A stretch of 64,000 nucleotides of DNA from assembly GCA_947502635.1 (NCBI GenBank), contig CANNAN010000016.1, positions 1-64,000 of the forward strand, given 5' to 3'. The notes below the pieces were generated by a model. The model worked only from the letters and a program-made list of their open reading frames with translations. It did not search any database and was not told the origin of the DNA. Below, piece by piece: positions 55,545-64,000 of this stretch (position 1 is its first letter; every line of letters begins with the position of its first letter). The stretch is from an uncultured Flavobacteriaceae bacterium (GTDB lineage Bacteria; Bacteroidota; Bacteroidia; Flavobacteriales; Flavobacteriaceae). The translations under genes were made by a program, and so were the position numbers.

Positions 55545-55964
55545 TTATAGTATTTCAATTAAAACTCCAACAGTAGCAATGAAAGCACATAAAGGTGAGT
55601 AAAATTTTGTATCTAGCTTTCCAAAAGTAGTTTGCTTTACTTTTTTAAAAAATCCAACATATTTAAAGTCTCCAACAGACCTTAAAATAAATATGATGGG
55701 TATAATCCAGCTTCCATATTTAAAAATCCAATTAGGCATGTTAAAAACTATAAGATTAGTTTTTAACAGATAAAAGAAAGCAAAACTCATAAGTCCTAAT
55801 CCAACAATAGCACTATCGATCTTTTTTGGGTTTAAAATGCGTTCCCCTGTTTCCTTTGTAGGTAGCGACTCAACAAATCCAAATGAACCACCAATCACCC
55901 AATTTAAATGAATAATTCCTAAAATAAAAAAAATAACACTTAATACCAGTGATAATGGTGCCAT
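55545..55964 (-). CDS. DUF3995 membrane protein
   Basis: The 139-residue protein has four predicted membrane segments (LVLSVIFFILGIIHLNWVIGG, SAIVGLGLMSFAFFYLL, IFKYGSWIIPIIFILRSV, PLCAFIATVGVLIEIL). The HLNWVIGGSFGF and FILRSVGDFKYVGFFKK patterns are those of DUF3995 family proteins. The function is unknown. It follows the ABC-F gene by 28 bp in the same direction and is probably co-transcribed with it. Confidence 0.85.
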   Translation of the reverse strand: MAPLSLVLSVIFFILGIIHLNWVIGGSFGFVESLPTKETGERILNPKKIDSAIVGLGLMSFAFFYLLKTNLIVFNMPNWIFKYGSWIIPIIFILRSVGDFKYVGFFKKVKQTTFGKLDTKFYSPLCAFIATVGVLIEIL

Positions 55965-55992
55965 CTATACATTAGATTATTAATACCATTCA

Positions 55993-57651
<1,659 letters not shown>

Positions 57652-57687
57652 TTATTAAAAAAGTCTTTATAAACTTATTAATTTGAT

Positions 57688-57756
57688 AAGGTTTACTCCT
57701 TGACATAAACCTTAATTTGTAAGTTTTTGCAAAAGTAGAAAAATCAAATGTCACAA
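57688..57756 (-). promoter_or_regulatory. ABC-F gene promoter and leader hairpin
   Basis: On the minus strand TTG (57754-57756), 16 bp, TACTTTTG (57730-57737). The leader of about 105 nt holds a perfect 8-bp hairpin (57688-57695 with 57706-57713). No T-run follows, so it is not an obvious attenuator. Confidence 0.55.
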
Positions 57757-57855
57757 AGAAACTTAGATACATACTTTTTAAATAAAAAAGTTTCGTTTTA
57801 CCCTGCTATAGTAATATTTAACAACGCATTAACAGCACTTTATAAATACAACGCA

Positions 57856-57882
57856 TATTTTTGTATAATAATTTGTATTATT
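57856..57882 (+). promoter_or_regulatory. Probable promoter of the thioredoxin-like lipoprotein gene
   Basis: TATTTTTG (57856-57863) matches the -7 box; the -33 box is weak. ATAATA (57866-57871) and TATTAT (57877-57882) form a small palindrome at the expected start site. Confidence 0.45.
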
Positions 57883-57905
57883 TTGATACTATTAGGGGGA
57901 TTTTT

Positions 57906-59324
57906 ATGAAGTTACACGTTTCGATAATATTAGTACTATTGACACTTTTAGGCTGTAAGGGTAAAAGTGAAACGGGATATAATTACGCTTACATTGGTGG
58001 AGAAATTATTAACCCAACTGCTGATTATGTCGTATTATTAAAGTCTGAAACTACTATTGATACTATTAAACTTGATAATAGAAACAGGTTTTTATACAAG
58101 GTCTTTGATTTAGAAGAAGGTTTGTATTCATTTAGACATGGCTACGAATATCAAATGATATTATTAGAACCGCAAGACAGTATTCTTTTTAGATTAAATA
58201 CTTTAGATTTTGATGAATCTCTTGTTTTCACAGGTAAAGGTGCAAAAAAAAATAATTATCTAATAAATGAGTTTTTAGAAAACGAAATTGAGGAAAAATA
58301 TATTTTTAAACTTTGTCAATTAACTCCAACGATCTACCAAAATCATATAGATTCATTGAGAACTTTGAAGGTTAAAAAATTCAAGAAATTTAAAAACAAG
58401 TATGAAACCTCTCCCTTATTTGAAAAAATAGCACAAGCAAATATAGATTACGACTATTATTCAAGTAAAGAAATATATCCATTTGTGCATTACGGTAAGA
58501 ATAAAGAGGCCATTTTAAAATCGCTTCCAAAAGATTTTTATAGTTATAGAAAAAATATTAATTACAATAACGACTTATCTATTCATTACTATAAATACAA
58601 TAAATTTTTAAGGTATAGCTTTAGTAATATTTCTTTGAAAGAGCACAACAATCATTCTAATGATAAACATTTTAACAGGTATTCATTATGTTATAATTTA
58701 GACAGATTAAAGCTTATTGATAGCTTAATAACAAATACTTCTATTAAAGATGGATTGCTTTATGATTTAACAATGAATTATGTATCAAAAAACAAAAATG
58801 TAGAGAATAATAACGTCATATTAAAATCTTATTTAAGTAAAACCAAAAGTGAAAAAAGAAAAAATAAGATGATCAGTTTCACGAACTCATTAAACGAGTT
58901 AAAAATGGGTTCTAACATTCCCAATATTACACTTGTTAATCATGAAAATGTAGAAGTAGCTATGGGTTCAATCGTAGACGCCCCTAGTGTTATAAGTTTT
59001 TGGTCTCATACATATCATGACCATTTTAGAGACAGCCATAAAGAGCTAAAGAAGCTAAAAATAAAGTATCCTGAGGTCATATTCATTACGATCAATATTG
59101 ATGACTATGGATTAGATAAGCCTGAAAAATCGCTAAAAAGAAATAGGTTTTCTTGTAAAAATGAATATGTTTTTAAAAACCCGAAAGAGGCTGCTAAGAC
59201 TTTAGCTATTCACCCAATAACAAAAGCTATAATAGTTGATAAAAACAAGAAAATAGTAAACAATAATACGAATATCTTTTCTGTTAAATTTGAGAAACAA
59301 CTTTTAGGTTTAATAAATCAATAG
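57906..59324 (+). CDS. Thioredoxin-like lipoprotein lacking the CxxC site
   Basis: I chose ATG 57906 because it begins a lipoprotein signal (MKLHVSIILVLLTLLGC, lipidated Cys17) and a G-rich stretch (AGGGGGA) precedes it; a TTG at 57861 in frame adds only an untypical tail. The protein has 472 residues. The first 120 are strand-rich like the DUF4369-type domain that precedes many Bacteroidota TlpA proteins (YIGGEIINPTADYVVLLKS). The middle is helical. The end is thioredoxin-like (SFWSHTYHDHFRDSHKELKKL, EVIFITINIDDY, HPITKAIIVDKNKKIV). The cysteine pair is replaced by WSHTYHDHFR, so disulfide chemistry is lost. It is membrane-anchored; the function is unknown. Confidence 0.8.
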   Translation: MKLHVSIILVLLTLLGCKGKSETGYNYAYIGGEIINPTADYVVLLKSETTIDTIKLDNRNRFLYKVFDLEEGLYSFRHGYEYQMILLEPQDSILFRLNTLDFDESLVFTGKGAKKNNYLINEFLENEIEEKYIFKLCQLTPTIYQNHIDSLRTLKVKKFKKFKNKYETSPLFEKIAQANIDYDYYSSKEIYPFVHYGKNKEAILKSLPKDFYSYRKNINYNNDLSIHYYKYNKFLRYSFSNISLKEHNNHSNDKHFNRYSLCYNLDRLKLIDSLITNTSIKDGLLYDLTMNYVSKNKNVENNNVILKSYLSKTKSEKRKNKMISFTNSLNELKMGSNIPNITLVNHENVEVAMGSIVDAPSVISFWSHTYHDHFRDSHKELKKLKIKYPEVIFITINIDDYGLDKPEKSLKRNRFSCKNEYVFKNPKEAAKTLAIHPITKAIIVDKNKKIVNNNTNIFSVKFEKQLLGLINQ

Positions 59325-59334
59325 CAAAAAATAT

Positions 59335-59724
59335 CTATTTGATAGTCAGAGTGTAGAATTTAGAAGTTTTATCTGAACAAAGCTTTTCTTCACCAGTTCC
59401 AGACACTTTTAAAAAGACCTCTATAGAAAACTGACCAGACTCTCTAGGAACTCCTTTTATTGTAACAGTTTGTGGGTTCCCTTCACTGGAAACCTCTAAG
59501 CCTGCTGGCAATCCTAAAATATCGAAATAAAATGAAAAATCAGTATTATTTTTCGCTTTAATTCTAGCAGTAATAGTTTCAGTATAATACGCACTAACAA
59601 ACCCTTGGTCTAAAGTTTTTTCCTTTAATTTGGGTTTTACACCAAGAATACAATTAAATACATAATCACAACCACTTAGAGAAAAAAGGAAAATTAAAAG
59701 AATTATAGGTAAATACCTTTTCAT
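59335..59724 (-). CDS. Small Ig-like-domain lipoprotein (paralogue 1)
   Basis: I set the start at ATG 59724 because it gives a typical lipoprotein signal (MKRYLPIILLIFLFSLSGC, Cys19) shared with the paralogue. The frame is open further upstream only because it runs antisense through the pseudogene. The 129-residue protein then has LGVKPKLKEKTLDQGFVSAYYTETITA and the LPAGLEVSSEG...IKGVPRESGQFSIEV pattern, which fits a putative Ig/cadherin-like domain (He_PIG type). It also carries late cysteine C117 or so in EEKLCSDKTS. It is anchored in a membrane facing out; the role is unknown. It is convergent with the thioredoxin-like gene, 10 bp between stops. Confidence 0.8.
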   Translation of the reverse strand: MKRYLPIILLIFLFSLSGCDYVFNCILGVKPKLKEKTLDQGFVSAYYTETITARIKAKNNTDFSFYFDILGLPAGLEVSSEGNPQTVTIKGVPRESGQFSIEVFLKVSGTGEEKLCSDKTSKFYTLTIK

Positions 59725-59799
59725 ATATACAATTTTAAGAATAACAGTTATCAAATAATATGCCAGAAAATACCTCAAATTAGTGTTGCGCAAATAATA

Positions 59800-60233
59800 C
59801 TTCACAAATTCATTAAACCAGTTAAAATGGGTTCTAACATCCCCAATATTACACTTGTTAATCATAAAAATGTAGAAGTCGCTATGGGTTGAATCGTAGA
59901 CATCCCTAGTGTTATAAGTTTTTGGTCTCATACATATCATGACCATTTTAGAGGCAGTCATAAAGAACTAAAGAAGCTAAAAACAAAGTATCCTGAGGTC
60001 ATATTAATTACCATTGATATTGATGACTATGAATTAGATAAGCCTGAAAAATAGCTGAAAAGAAATAGGTTTTCTTGGAAAAATGAATATGTGAAAGAGA
60101 CCGATAAGACTTTAGCTACACACCCAATAATAAAAGCCACAATAGTTGACCAAAATAGAAAAGTAGTAAATAATAGTATGAATATTTTTTCTGTAAAATT
60201 TGAGAAATAGCTTTTAGGTTTAATAAATCAATA
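59800..60233 (+). pseudogene. Degenerate duplicate of the 3' end of the thioredoxin-like gene
   Basis: The stretch matches 58878-59327 at most positions but cannot be translated. A run of five A after GTT is reduced to four near 59824, shifting the frame. TCA has become TGA at about 59888, TCG has become TAG near 60050, and CAA has become TAG near 60208. About 12 bp between ATGAATATG and GAAAGAG are deleted near 60090. No start or 5' part of the gene is present, so the copy was dead at birth and has decayed since. Confidence 0.9.
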
Positions 60234-60234
60234 A

Positions 60235-60645
60235 TTATTTAATAGCTAAAGTATAAGATTTAGAAGTATTATCTGAGCATAAAGGGCCATTATCCCTTCC
60301 AAATTCATTATAGTGAGGTGTCACTTCTAAGTAAACGTCAATAGTAAACCGCCCAGATTCAGTTGGAACTCCTTTAAAAACAACTTCTCTACGTCTATTA
60401 TAGAATACTTCGACCCCTCTTGGTAATTTACCCGTAACATCAAAATAATAATCGTAATCATTATCATTAACTTCATTTTTAATCTCAGCAGTAATAGTTT
60501 CAGAATAATATTCATCAACAAATCCAATAGCTAAGGTTTTAGCATGTAATTCTGGTCTTACATTAATAATACAATCTAATACATCATCACAACCACTTAA
60601 AGAAAAAAAAGGAATTAAAAGAATTATAGGTAAATATCGTTTCAT
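60235..60645 (-). CDS. Small Ig-like-domain lipoprotein (paralogue 2)
   Basis: The 136-residue protein is the second copy of the small lipoprotein: signal MKRYLPIILLIPFFSLSGC, then LAIGFVDEYYSETITAEIKNE, LPRGVEVFYNRRREVVFKGVP and SGRFTIDVYLEV, ending with LCSDNTSKSYTLAIK. The same Ig-like pattern and late cysteine are present, with an insert (YDYYFDVTGK, PHYNEFGRDNG) relative to copy 1. The copies have diverged considerably in protein sequence while both frames stay intact, so both seem to be selected, unlike the neighbouring pseudogene. The function is unknown. Confidence 0.82.
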   Translation of the reverse strand: MKRYLPIILLIPFFSLSGCDDVLDCIINVRPELHAKTLAIGFVDEYYSETITAEIKNEVNDNDYDYYFDVTGKLPRGVEVFYNRRREVVFKGVPTESGRFTIDVYLEVTPHYNEFGRDNGPLCSDNTSKSYTLAIK

Positions 60646-60693
60646 AATTTTAAGTTTAAAACAATAATTATCAAATAATATGCCGAAAATATT

Positions 60694-61497
60694 TTAAAGC
60701 TTATAATGATTCATTAACAACTTTTCATAAACCTTATCTGGTAATATCCGCTTTAAAACAATTGAGAATTTTTGCATAAACTCTCCTACTTTATAATGCA
60801 CTTTCGGATTATTTGTATTTATAATTTTATACACAGCTTCTGCCATTAGGTTTGGATTACTTCCATTATCTACATGCGCATCCATTAAACTTAATGTATC
60901 TCCATATGGTTTTTTATAAGGAGACGTTTCAAGAAGTGGCGCATGGTAACGTCCTGCAGCTATATTTGTCGCAAAATCACCAGGAGCAACGTTGGTCATA
61001 TTTATATTAAAACCTTTAAGTTCCATTCTAAAAGCCTCTGTTAAAAGCTCGAAAGCTCCTTTGCTTGCACTATAAATACCTCGATAAGGCAAACCCATAT
61101 AACCTGCTATAGAGGTTATATTTATAATTAATCCAGATTGTTGCTCACGCATTTGCGGCAATACAGCTTTAATAACATTTATGGGGCCAAAAAAATTAGT
61201 CTCAAAATTGTTCTTAATTTCCGCCTCTGGTATTTCTTCAATAGGTCCTGTAATACCAGCTCCTGCATTGTTGATAACAACATCCAGCCTACCCTCCTTA
61301 TCTATAATAGTGTTAACTGTATTTACTATGGTATCTTTTTCTTTAACATCCAATGCTAAAATAGGGAACTTACTATCTTTATATTTATCGGGGTTTCTGC
61401 TGGTACCATAAACTATAAAGTTTTTTTGGATTAAATAGTCTCCTATAGATTTTCCAATTCCTGAGGAACCGCCTGTAATTAAAACGACTTTTGACAT
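60694..61497 (-). CDS. Short-chain dehydrogenase/reductase
   Basis: A 267-residue classic SDR. The NAD(P)-binding motif TGGSSGIG lies at residues 8-15 and is followed by VVINNAGAGITGP (NNAG motif). The active site has INITSIAGYMGLPYRGIYSASKGAFELL, with Ser and the Y-x3-K pair. The region VGEFMQKFSIVLKRILPDKVYEKLL is a C-terminal helix typical of the group with retinol-dehydrogenase-like annotations. The substrate cannot be told from sequence. It is cytosolic and a single gene; a -7 box lies 20-27 bp before the start. Confidence 0.93.
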   Translation of the reverse strand: MSKVVLITGGSSGIGKSIGDYLIQKNFIVYGTSRNPDKYKDSKFPILALDVKEKDTIVNTVNTIIDKEGRLDVVINNAGAGITGPIEEIPEAEIKNNFETNFFGPINVIKAVLPQMREQQSGLIINITSIAGYMGLPYRGIYSASKGAFELLTEAFRMELKGFNINMTNVAPGDFATNIAAGRYHAPLLETSPYKKPYGDTLSLMDAHVDNGSNPNLMAEAVYKIINTNNPKVHYKVGEFMQKFSIVLKRILPDKVYEKLLMNHYKL

Positions 61498-61516
61498 GTT
61501 TTTTTAAATAGAGTGC

Positions 61517-61524
61517 CAAAAATA
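61517..61524 (-). promoter_or_regulatory. Probable -7 box of the short-chain dehydrogenase gene
   Basis: TATTTTTG on the minus strand, 20 bp before the ATG, followed by GCACTC as at the rpsA promoter. No -33 TTG is seen. Confidence 0.5.
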
Positions 61525-61680
61525 CAATTAAAATTAAAAGATTCCCATCTTCATGGTTACTCATTGTAGATCAATACGAAAAATTCCATGCGATTCATAT
61601 TATTTCAAAAAGAGCATATAGTTTGCATTAAAAATAATAGTTTAAATCATATCATTTTATGTAAACAATATATTTTTCTA

Positions 61681-64000
61681 TTATTTCTCTAATTCGAATT
61701 GATCATTTTTAATCTTAAATTTAAAGAATAAATCATCCATTTTACTGGTGTGATCCTCTGTATAATGCCTTTCATTTACAGCGATATAAAAACTTTGATC
61801 TGGTATGTTGAATGAAATGACCAATTCATCCATTAAGGGATCAGAAGCAATGGCGTAAATTTCATATCCTCCTTCGTTATCTTCATATTCTTCATATATG
61901 TATTCGTCGTACTCTTCACTCTCTTTTTCTACAGGTTTTTTAATAGGCAGCTTTATTTTTTTGGAATAAGCCAATTTTAAAGAGTTTTTAAAAACATTTA
62001 TATTTAAGTCCATAATAAAATCTACTATGTAAGGCAGGAGGTAATCATGATATCTGCCTTTAAATCCTAAGACGTCTATATTTTCCTTAAACTTTGTTTG
62101 CAAAGATTGAATAATCTTATAGGCATTGTCTACTCTTTCTTTTTCTAGCTCTTTTATTAAAGCGCCATTCTTTTCCTCTATTTCATTAATCTCAATTTTT
62201 TTAGCCCCATCTGGATGATACCATTCTTTTTTAGAAAAATAATATGATAAATACTGATTTTTAAAAACATATCCCTTGCGTGCAAAAATTTCATTACGCA
62301 ATATCCCAAGTTGTTCTTTGGTTCGTCTTGCGAGTTGTTGTTTTGTTAGTAGTGAACTTAACATTTGGCTGTACTTGTCATTAATAAGATCTTCTATACG
62401 CGGATGGTAAGCATTTGTATAGAATACCGAGTTATTCCTATTGTCCTTATCTTCTAAAAACGGTAGAGATAGTGCACTAAAATCCGATAGATTTGGGTTT
62501 TTGAATATTCTCATTCTTCCTCTAATTTCTTTAAGGTTCTCTAAACCTTGCAAATTTTGGATTGGGTTTGTATTTATATTGATGTTACCCGCTTTTTCTA
62601 ATGAGTGTAATCCCTTTAAGTTTAGTAGAGAAGCATTATTGCATATCGCTATACTTGGAATGTCATTTAACCCTTCTAACCCCATGAGGTTTTCAAGATT
62701 TTCATTCTTTGAAATGGTTATGTCTCTTTTGACCGATTTTAAAGTTTTTAATGCTCTAATATTTTGAAGGCTAGAATTGTTTAAAATTATTAATTTTTCC
62801 AAAGTTCCAAGGTTTCCAAAGCCATCTAGATGTATTAAGTTTTGGTTATTGGCAATACGGAGAATGCTTTCTACATTTTCTAAACTCTCGAATCCCAGTA
62901 TTGTTGTTAAAGAACTATTGTCCTCCATTTCCAATACTCCTCCAATTGTCTTTAGATTATTGAGTCCATAGATGCCTGTAAGCTTTTGATTTTCATTAAT
63001 TTTTGTCCAAACCTTTATATTAGTCACATTATTAAGTCCATCCAACCGATCAAGGGAAGCATTATTTGTTATATTTAAGTAACCTATTGTTGCTAATGCA
63101 CTAAATGCTTCTTTTAAACTTTGCAATTTTGGGTTTCCATCGATTAGTAATTTTCCCTTTATTTCTTTTAGTGCATTCAACCCATTTATCTGGGTTAGAT
63201 TTTCATTGTTCGTTATTTTTACATCTAAAGGGATATTTTTTATTCCTTCTAAACCATTTATACCTGTCATTGCATAATTGGACGAAACTGCTATCCGTTC
63301 AACAGTAGCTAAGCTATTTAACCCTTCTAAATCGATGAGAGCACTATTGTTTTCAATAATTAGCCATTCGGCATCTTTAAGTTGTCCTAACCCTATTATT
63401 TTTTTAAGGTTTGAGTTATGCGAGATTACAAGTTCGTCTTTTATAACAGATAGGTTTTCGAGTCCTTTTAAATTGCTTAATCCAGAGTTATTTTTTATAT
63501 ACAAACTTTGCACCTCTTTTATACGATCTAAACCAAAAAGACTTGTTAAAGATGGGTTATAAACTATTTGCAATGTCCCATTTAATGATGTTATTTTAGA
63601 TAAAGCACTAATATCTTTCAAAGCAACGTTCTTAATTATTAAAACCTCACCATCTGTAACAAACGTTAGATTATGAATGCCTTTTAAATTTTTTAAAAGT
63701 GGGTTTCCTGATATGTTTAACCTACCAACACGAGTAAGACTTTTTAAAGATTGAATACCTTTTAGTTTTTTGTTTTTTCTTATGAAAAGTGTACCATCAA
63801 CCCTTACAAGATTTTCTAACCCTTTAAATGATTGTATAAAATCATTTCCAATATCTAAATCTCCATGCACTGATTTTAGAAGTTTTAATACGGTAAGATC
63901 AGTAAGGTTAAGCTCGGTATCATTAATAATGATACTACCTGTTACCTCTGTAAATTGTTCATTTTCAAATTTCTTAAAATCCTTTGAGTATAGATTTCCT
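61681..64000 (-). CDS. Large leucine-rich-repeat-like protein with YARHG domain, 5' partial
   Basis: The frame runs off the right edge of the window; a GTG at 63868-63870 is internal. About 772 residues are visible. The first ~540 consist of some twenty 23- to 24-residue units of the form L-x-I-x-x-N-x-x-L-x-x-I-x-G-L-x-x-L (GLENLVRVDGTLFIRKNKKLK, GLDRIKEVQSLYIKNNSGLS), a solenoid related to leucine-rich or receptor-L-type repeats. Next comes a YARHG domain (LGILRNEIFARKGYVF, LSYYFSKKEWYHPD) as found in exported proteins, then an acidic stretch (EYDEYIYEEYEDNEGG) and a strand-rich end. The signal peptide would lie outside the window. Probably a surface or periplasmic binding protein; the ligand is unknown. 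Confidence 0.8.
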   Translation of the reverse strand, partial: GNLYSKDFKKFENEQFTEVTGSIIINDTELNLTDLTVLKLLKSVHGDLDIGNDFIQSFKGLENLVRVDGTLFIRKNKKLKGIQSLKSLTRVGRLNISGNPLLKNLKGIHNLTFVTDGEVLIIKNVALKDISALSKITSLNGTLQIVYNPSLTSLFGLDRIKEVQSLYIKNNSGLSNLKGLENLSVIKDELVISHNSNLKKIIGLGQLKDAEWLIIENNSALIDLEGLNSLATVERIAVSSNYAMTGINGLEGIKNIPLDVKITNNENLTQINGLNALKEIKGKLLIDGNPKLQSLKEAFSALATIGYLNITNNASLDRLDGLNNVTNIKVWTKINENQKLTGIYGLNNLKTIGGVLEMEDNSSLTTILGFESLENVESILRIANNQNLIHLDGFGNLGTLEKLIILNNSSLQNIRALKTLKSVKRDITISKNENLENLMGLEGLNDIPSIAICNNASLLNLKGLHSLEKAGNININTNPIQNLQGLENLKEIRGRMRIFKNPNLSDFSALSLPFLEDKDNRNNSVFYTNAYHPRIEDLINDKYSQMLSSLLTKQQLARRTKEQLGILRNEIFARKGYVFKNQYLSYYFSKKEWYHPDGAKKIEINEIEEKNGALIKELEKERVDNAYKIIQSLQTKFKENIDVLGFKGRYHDYLLPYIVDFIMDLNINVFKNSLKLAYSKKIKLPIKKPVEKESEEYDEYIYEEYEDNEGGYEIYAIASDPLMDELVISFNIPDQSFYIAVNERHYTEDHTSKMDDLFFKFKIKNDQFELEK

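Larger units (their letters stand above)
58878..60692. repeat. Tandem duplication of about 0.9 kb (two head-to-tail units)
   Basis: Unit 1 (about 58878-59775) holds the 3' end of the thioredoxin-like gene and, on the other strand, a small lipoprotein gene. Unit 2 (about 59800-60692) holds a degenerate copy of the same 3' end and a second lipoprotein gene. The ends share TTATCAAATAATATGCC (59744-59760 area and 60669-60685 area), so the duplication includes the lipoprotein leader. Confidence 0.85.

Noticed and set aside
57688-57713. Antibiotic-responsive attenuator before the ABC-F gene
   Set aside because: The hairpin has no T-run and no leader peptide was found.
59725-59961. N-terminal extension of lipoprotein paralogue 1 to 208 residues
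   Set aside because: The extension is antisense to the pseudogene, lacks coding character, and would bury the lipoprotein signal that starts at 59724.
60327-60527. Low-complexity Met/Ile/Leu-rich 66-codon frame on the minus strand
   Set aside because: It is a shifted frame inside the second lipoprotein gene, with implausible composition.

Overview
The window comes from the chromosome of a marine-type member of the Flavobacteriaceae (phylum Bacteroidota). The DNA is strongly A+T rich. Promoters match the Bacteroidota TTG-N19-TAnnTTTG pattern and ribosome binding sites are mostly absent. Type IX secretion genes are present (a gliding-type C-terminal adhesin, PorP/SprF, two PorE-like proteins, PorQ), many exported proteins are lipoproteins, and there is a lone sulfatase and an alpha-L-fucosidase. 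No rRNA, tRNA, CRISPR array, insertion sequence or prophage was found.

Layout. 1-8.1 kb: the end of a giant repeat-built surface protein exported by the type IX system, followed on the same strand by its PorP/SprF-type partner and two tandem PorE-like OmpA proteins, closed by a strong terminator. 8.4-9.7 kb: a CAP-domain lipoprotein and pdxH. 9.8-10.8 kb: two small paralogues that were duplicated with their promoter region. 10.8-14.1 kb: a tightly packed leftward operon pyrR-pyrB-(STAS-like protein)-DUF3291-rnz. 14.6-20.1 kb: the most unusual block, a rightward cluster of a phospholipase-D-like protein, an unknown protein translationally coupled to a GMC flavin oxidoreductase, a VioB-type ferritin-like di-iron protein, a possible decayed small ORF and another unknown protein. 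It is followed by a frameshifted TMEM175-type channel gene.

21-33 kb is mostly housekeeping: rpsA, a LysM protein, cmk, porQ, lon, a rhomboid protease, a lipid A-type acyltransferase, a sulfatase and a GlmM-type mutase. 33-38.3 kb: an AcpH-like phosphodiesterase, gamma-glutamyltransferase, an unknown membrane-anchored protein and a GH29 fucosidase behind a promoter with two palindromes. 38.5-49.1 kb: a conserved flavobacterial protein, uvrA, a LOG-family protein, a degenerate M1-peptidase-like protein with a probable barrel, the fused 2-oxoacid dehydrogenase E1 and a small unknown. 49.1-57.6 kb: an exported beta-helix/TonB fusion, a TlpA-type thioredoxin lipoprotein, pheT, DUF2007, DUF3995 and an ABC-F protein.

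57.8-64 kb is accessory: a thioredoxin-like lipoprotein without its CxxC, a ~0.9-kb tandem duplication carrying a pseudogene of its 3' end and two paralogous Ig-like lipoproteins, a short-chain dehydrogenase, and a large leucine-rich-repeat-like protein with a YARHG domain that runs off the window.

The best candidate for an undescribed system is the PLD/GMC/ferritin-like cluster (14.6-20.1 kb). The tandem duplication at 58.9-60.7 kb and the beta-helix/TonB fusion come next. All functions are read from sequence motifs alone; no searches were run.
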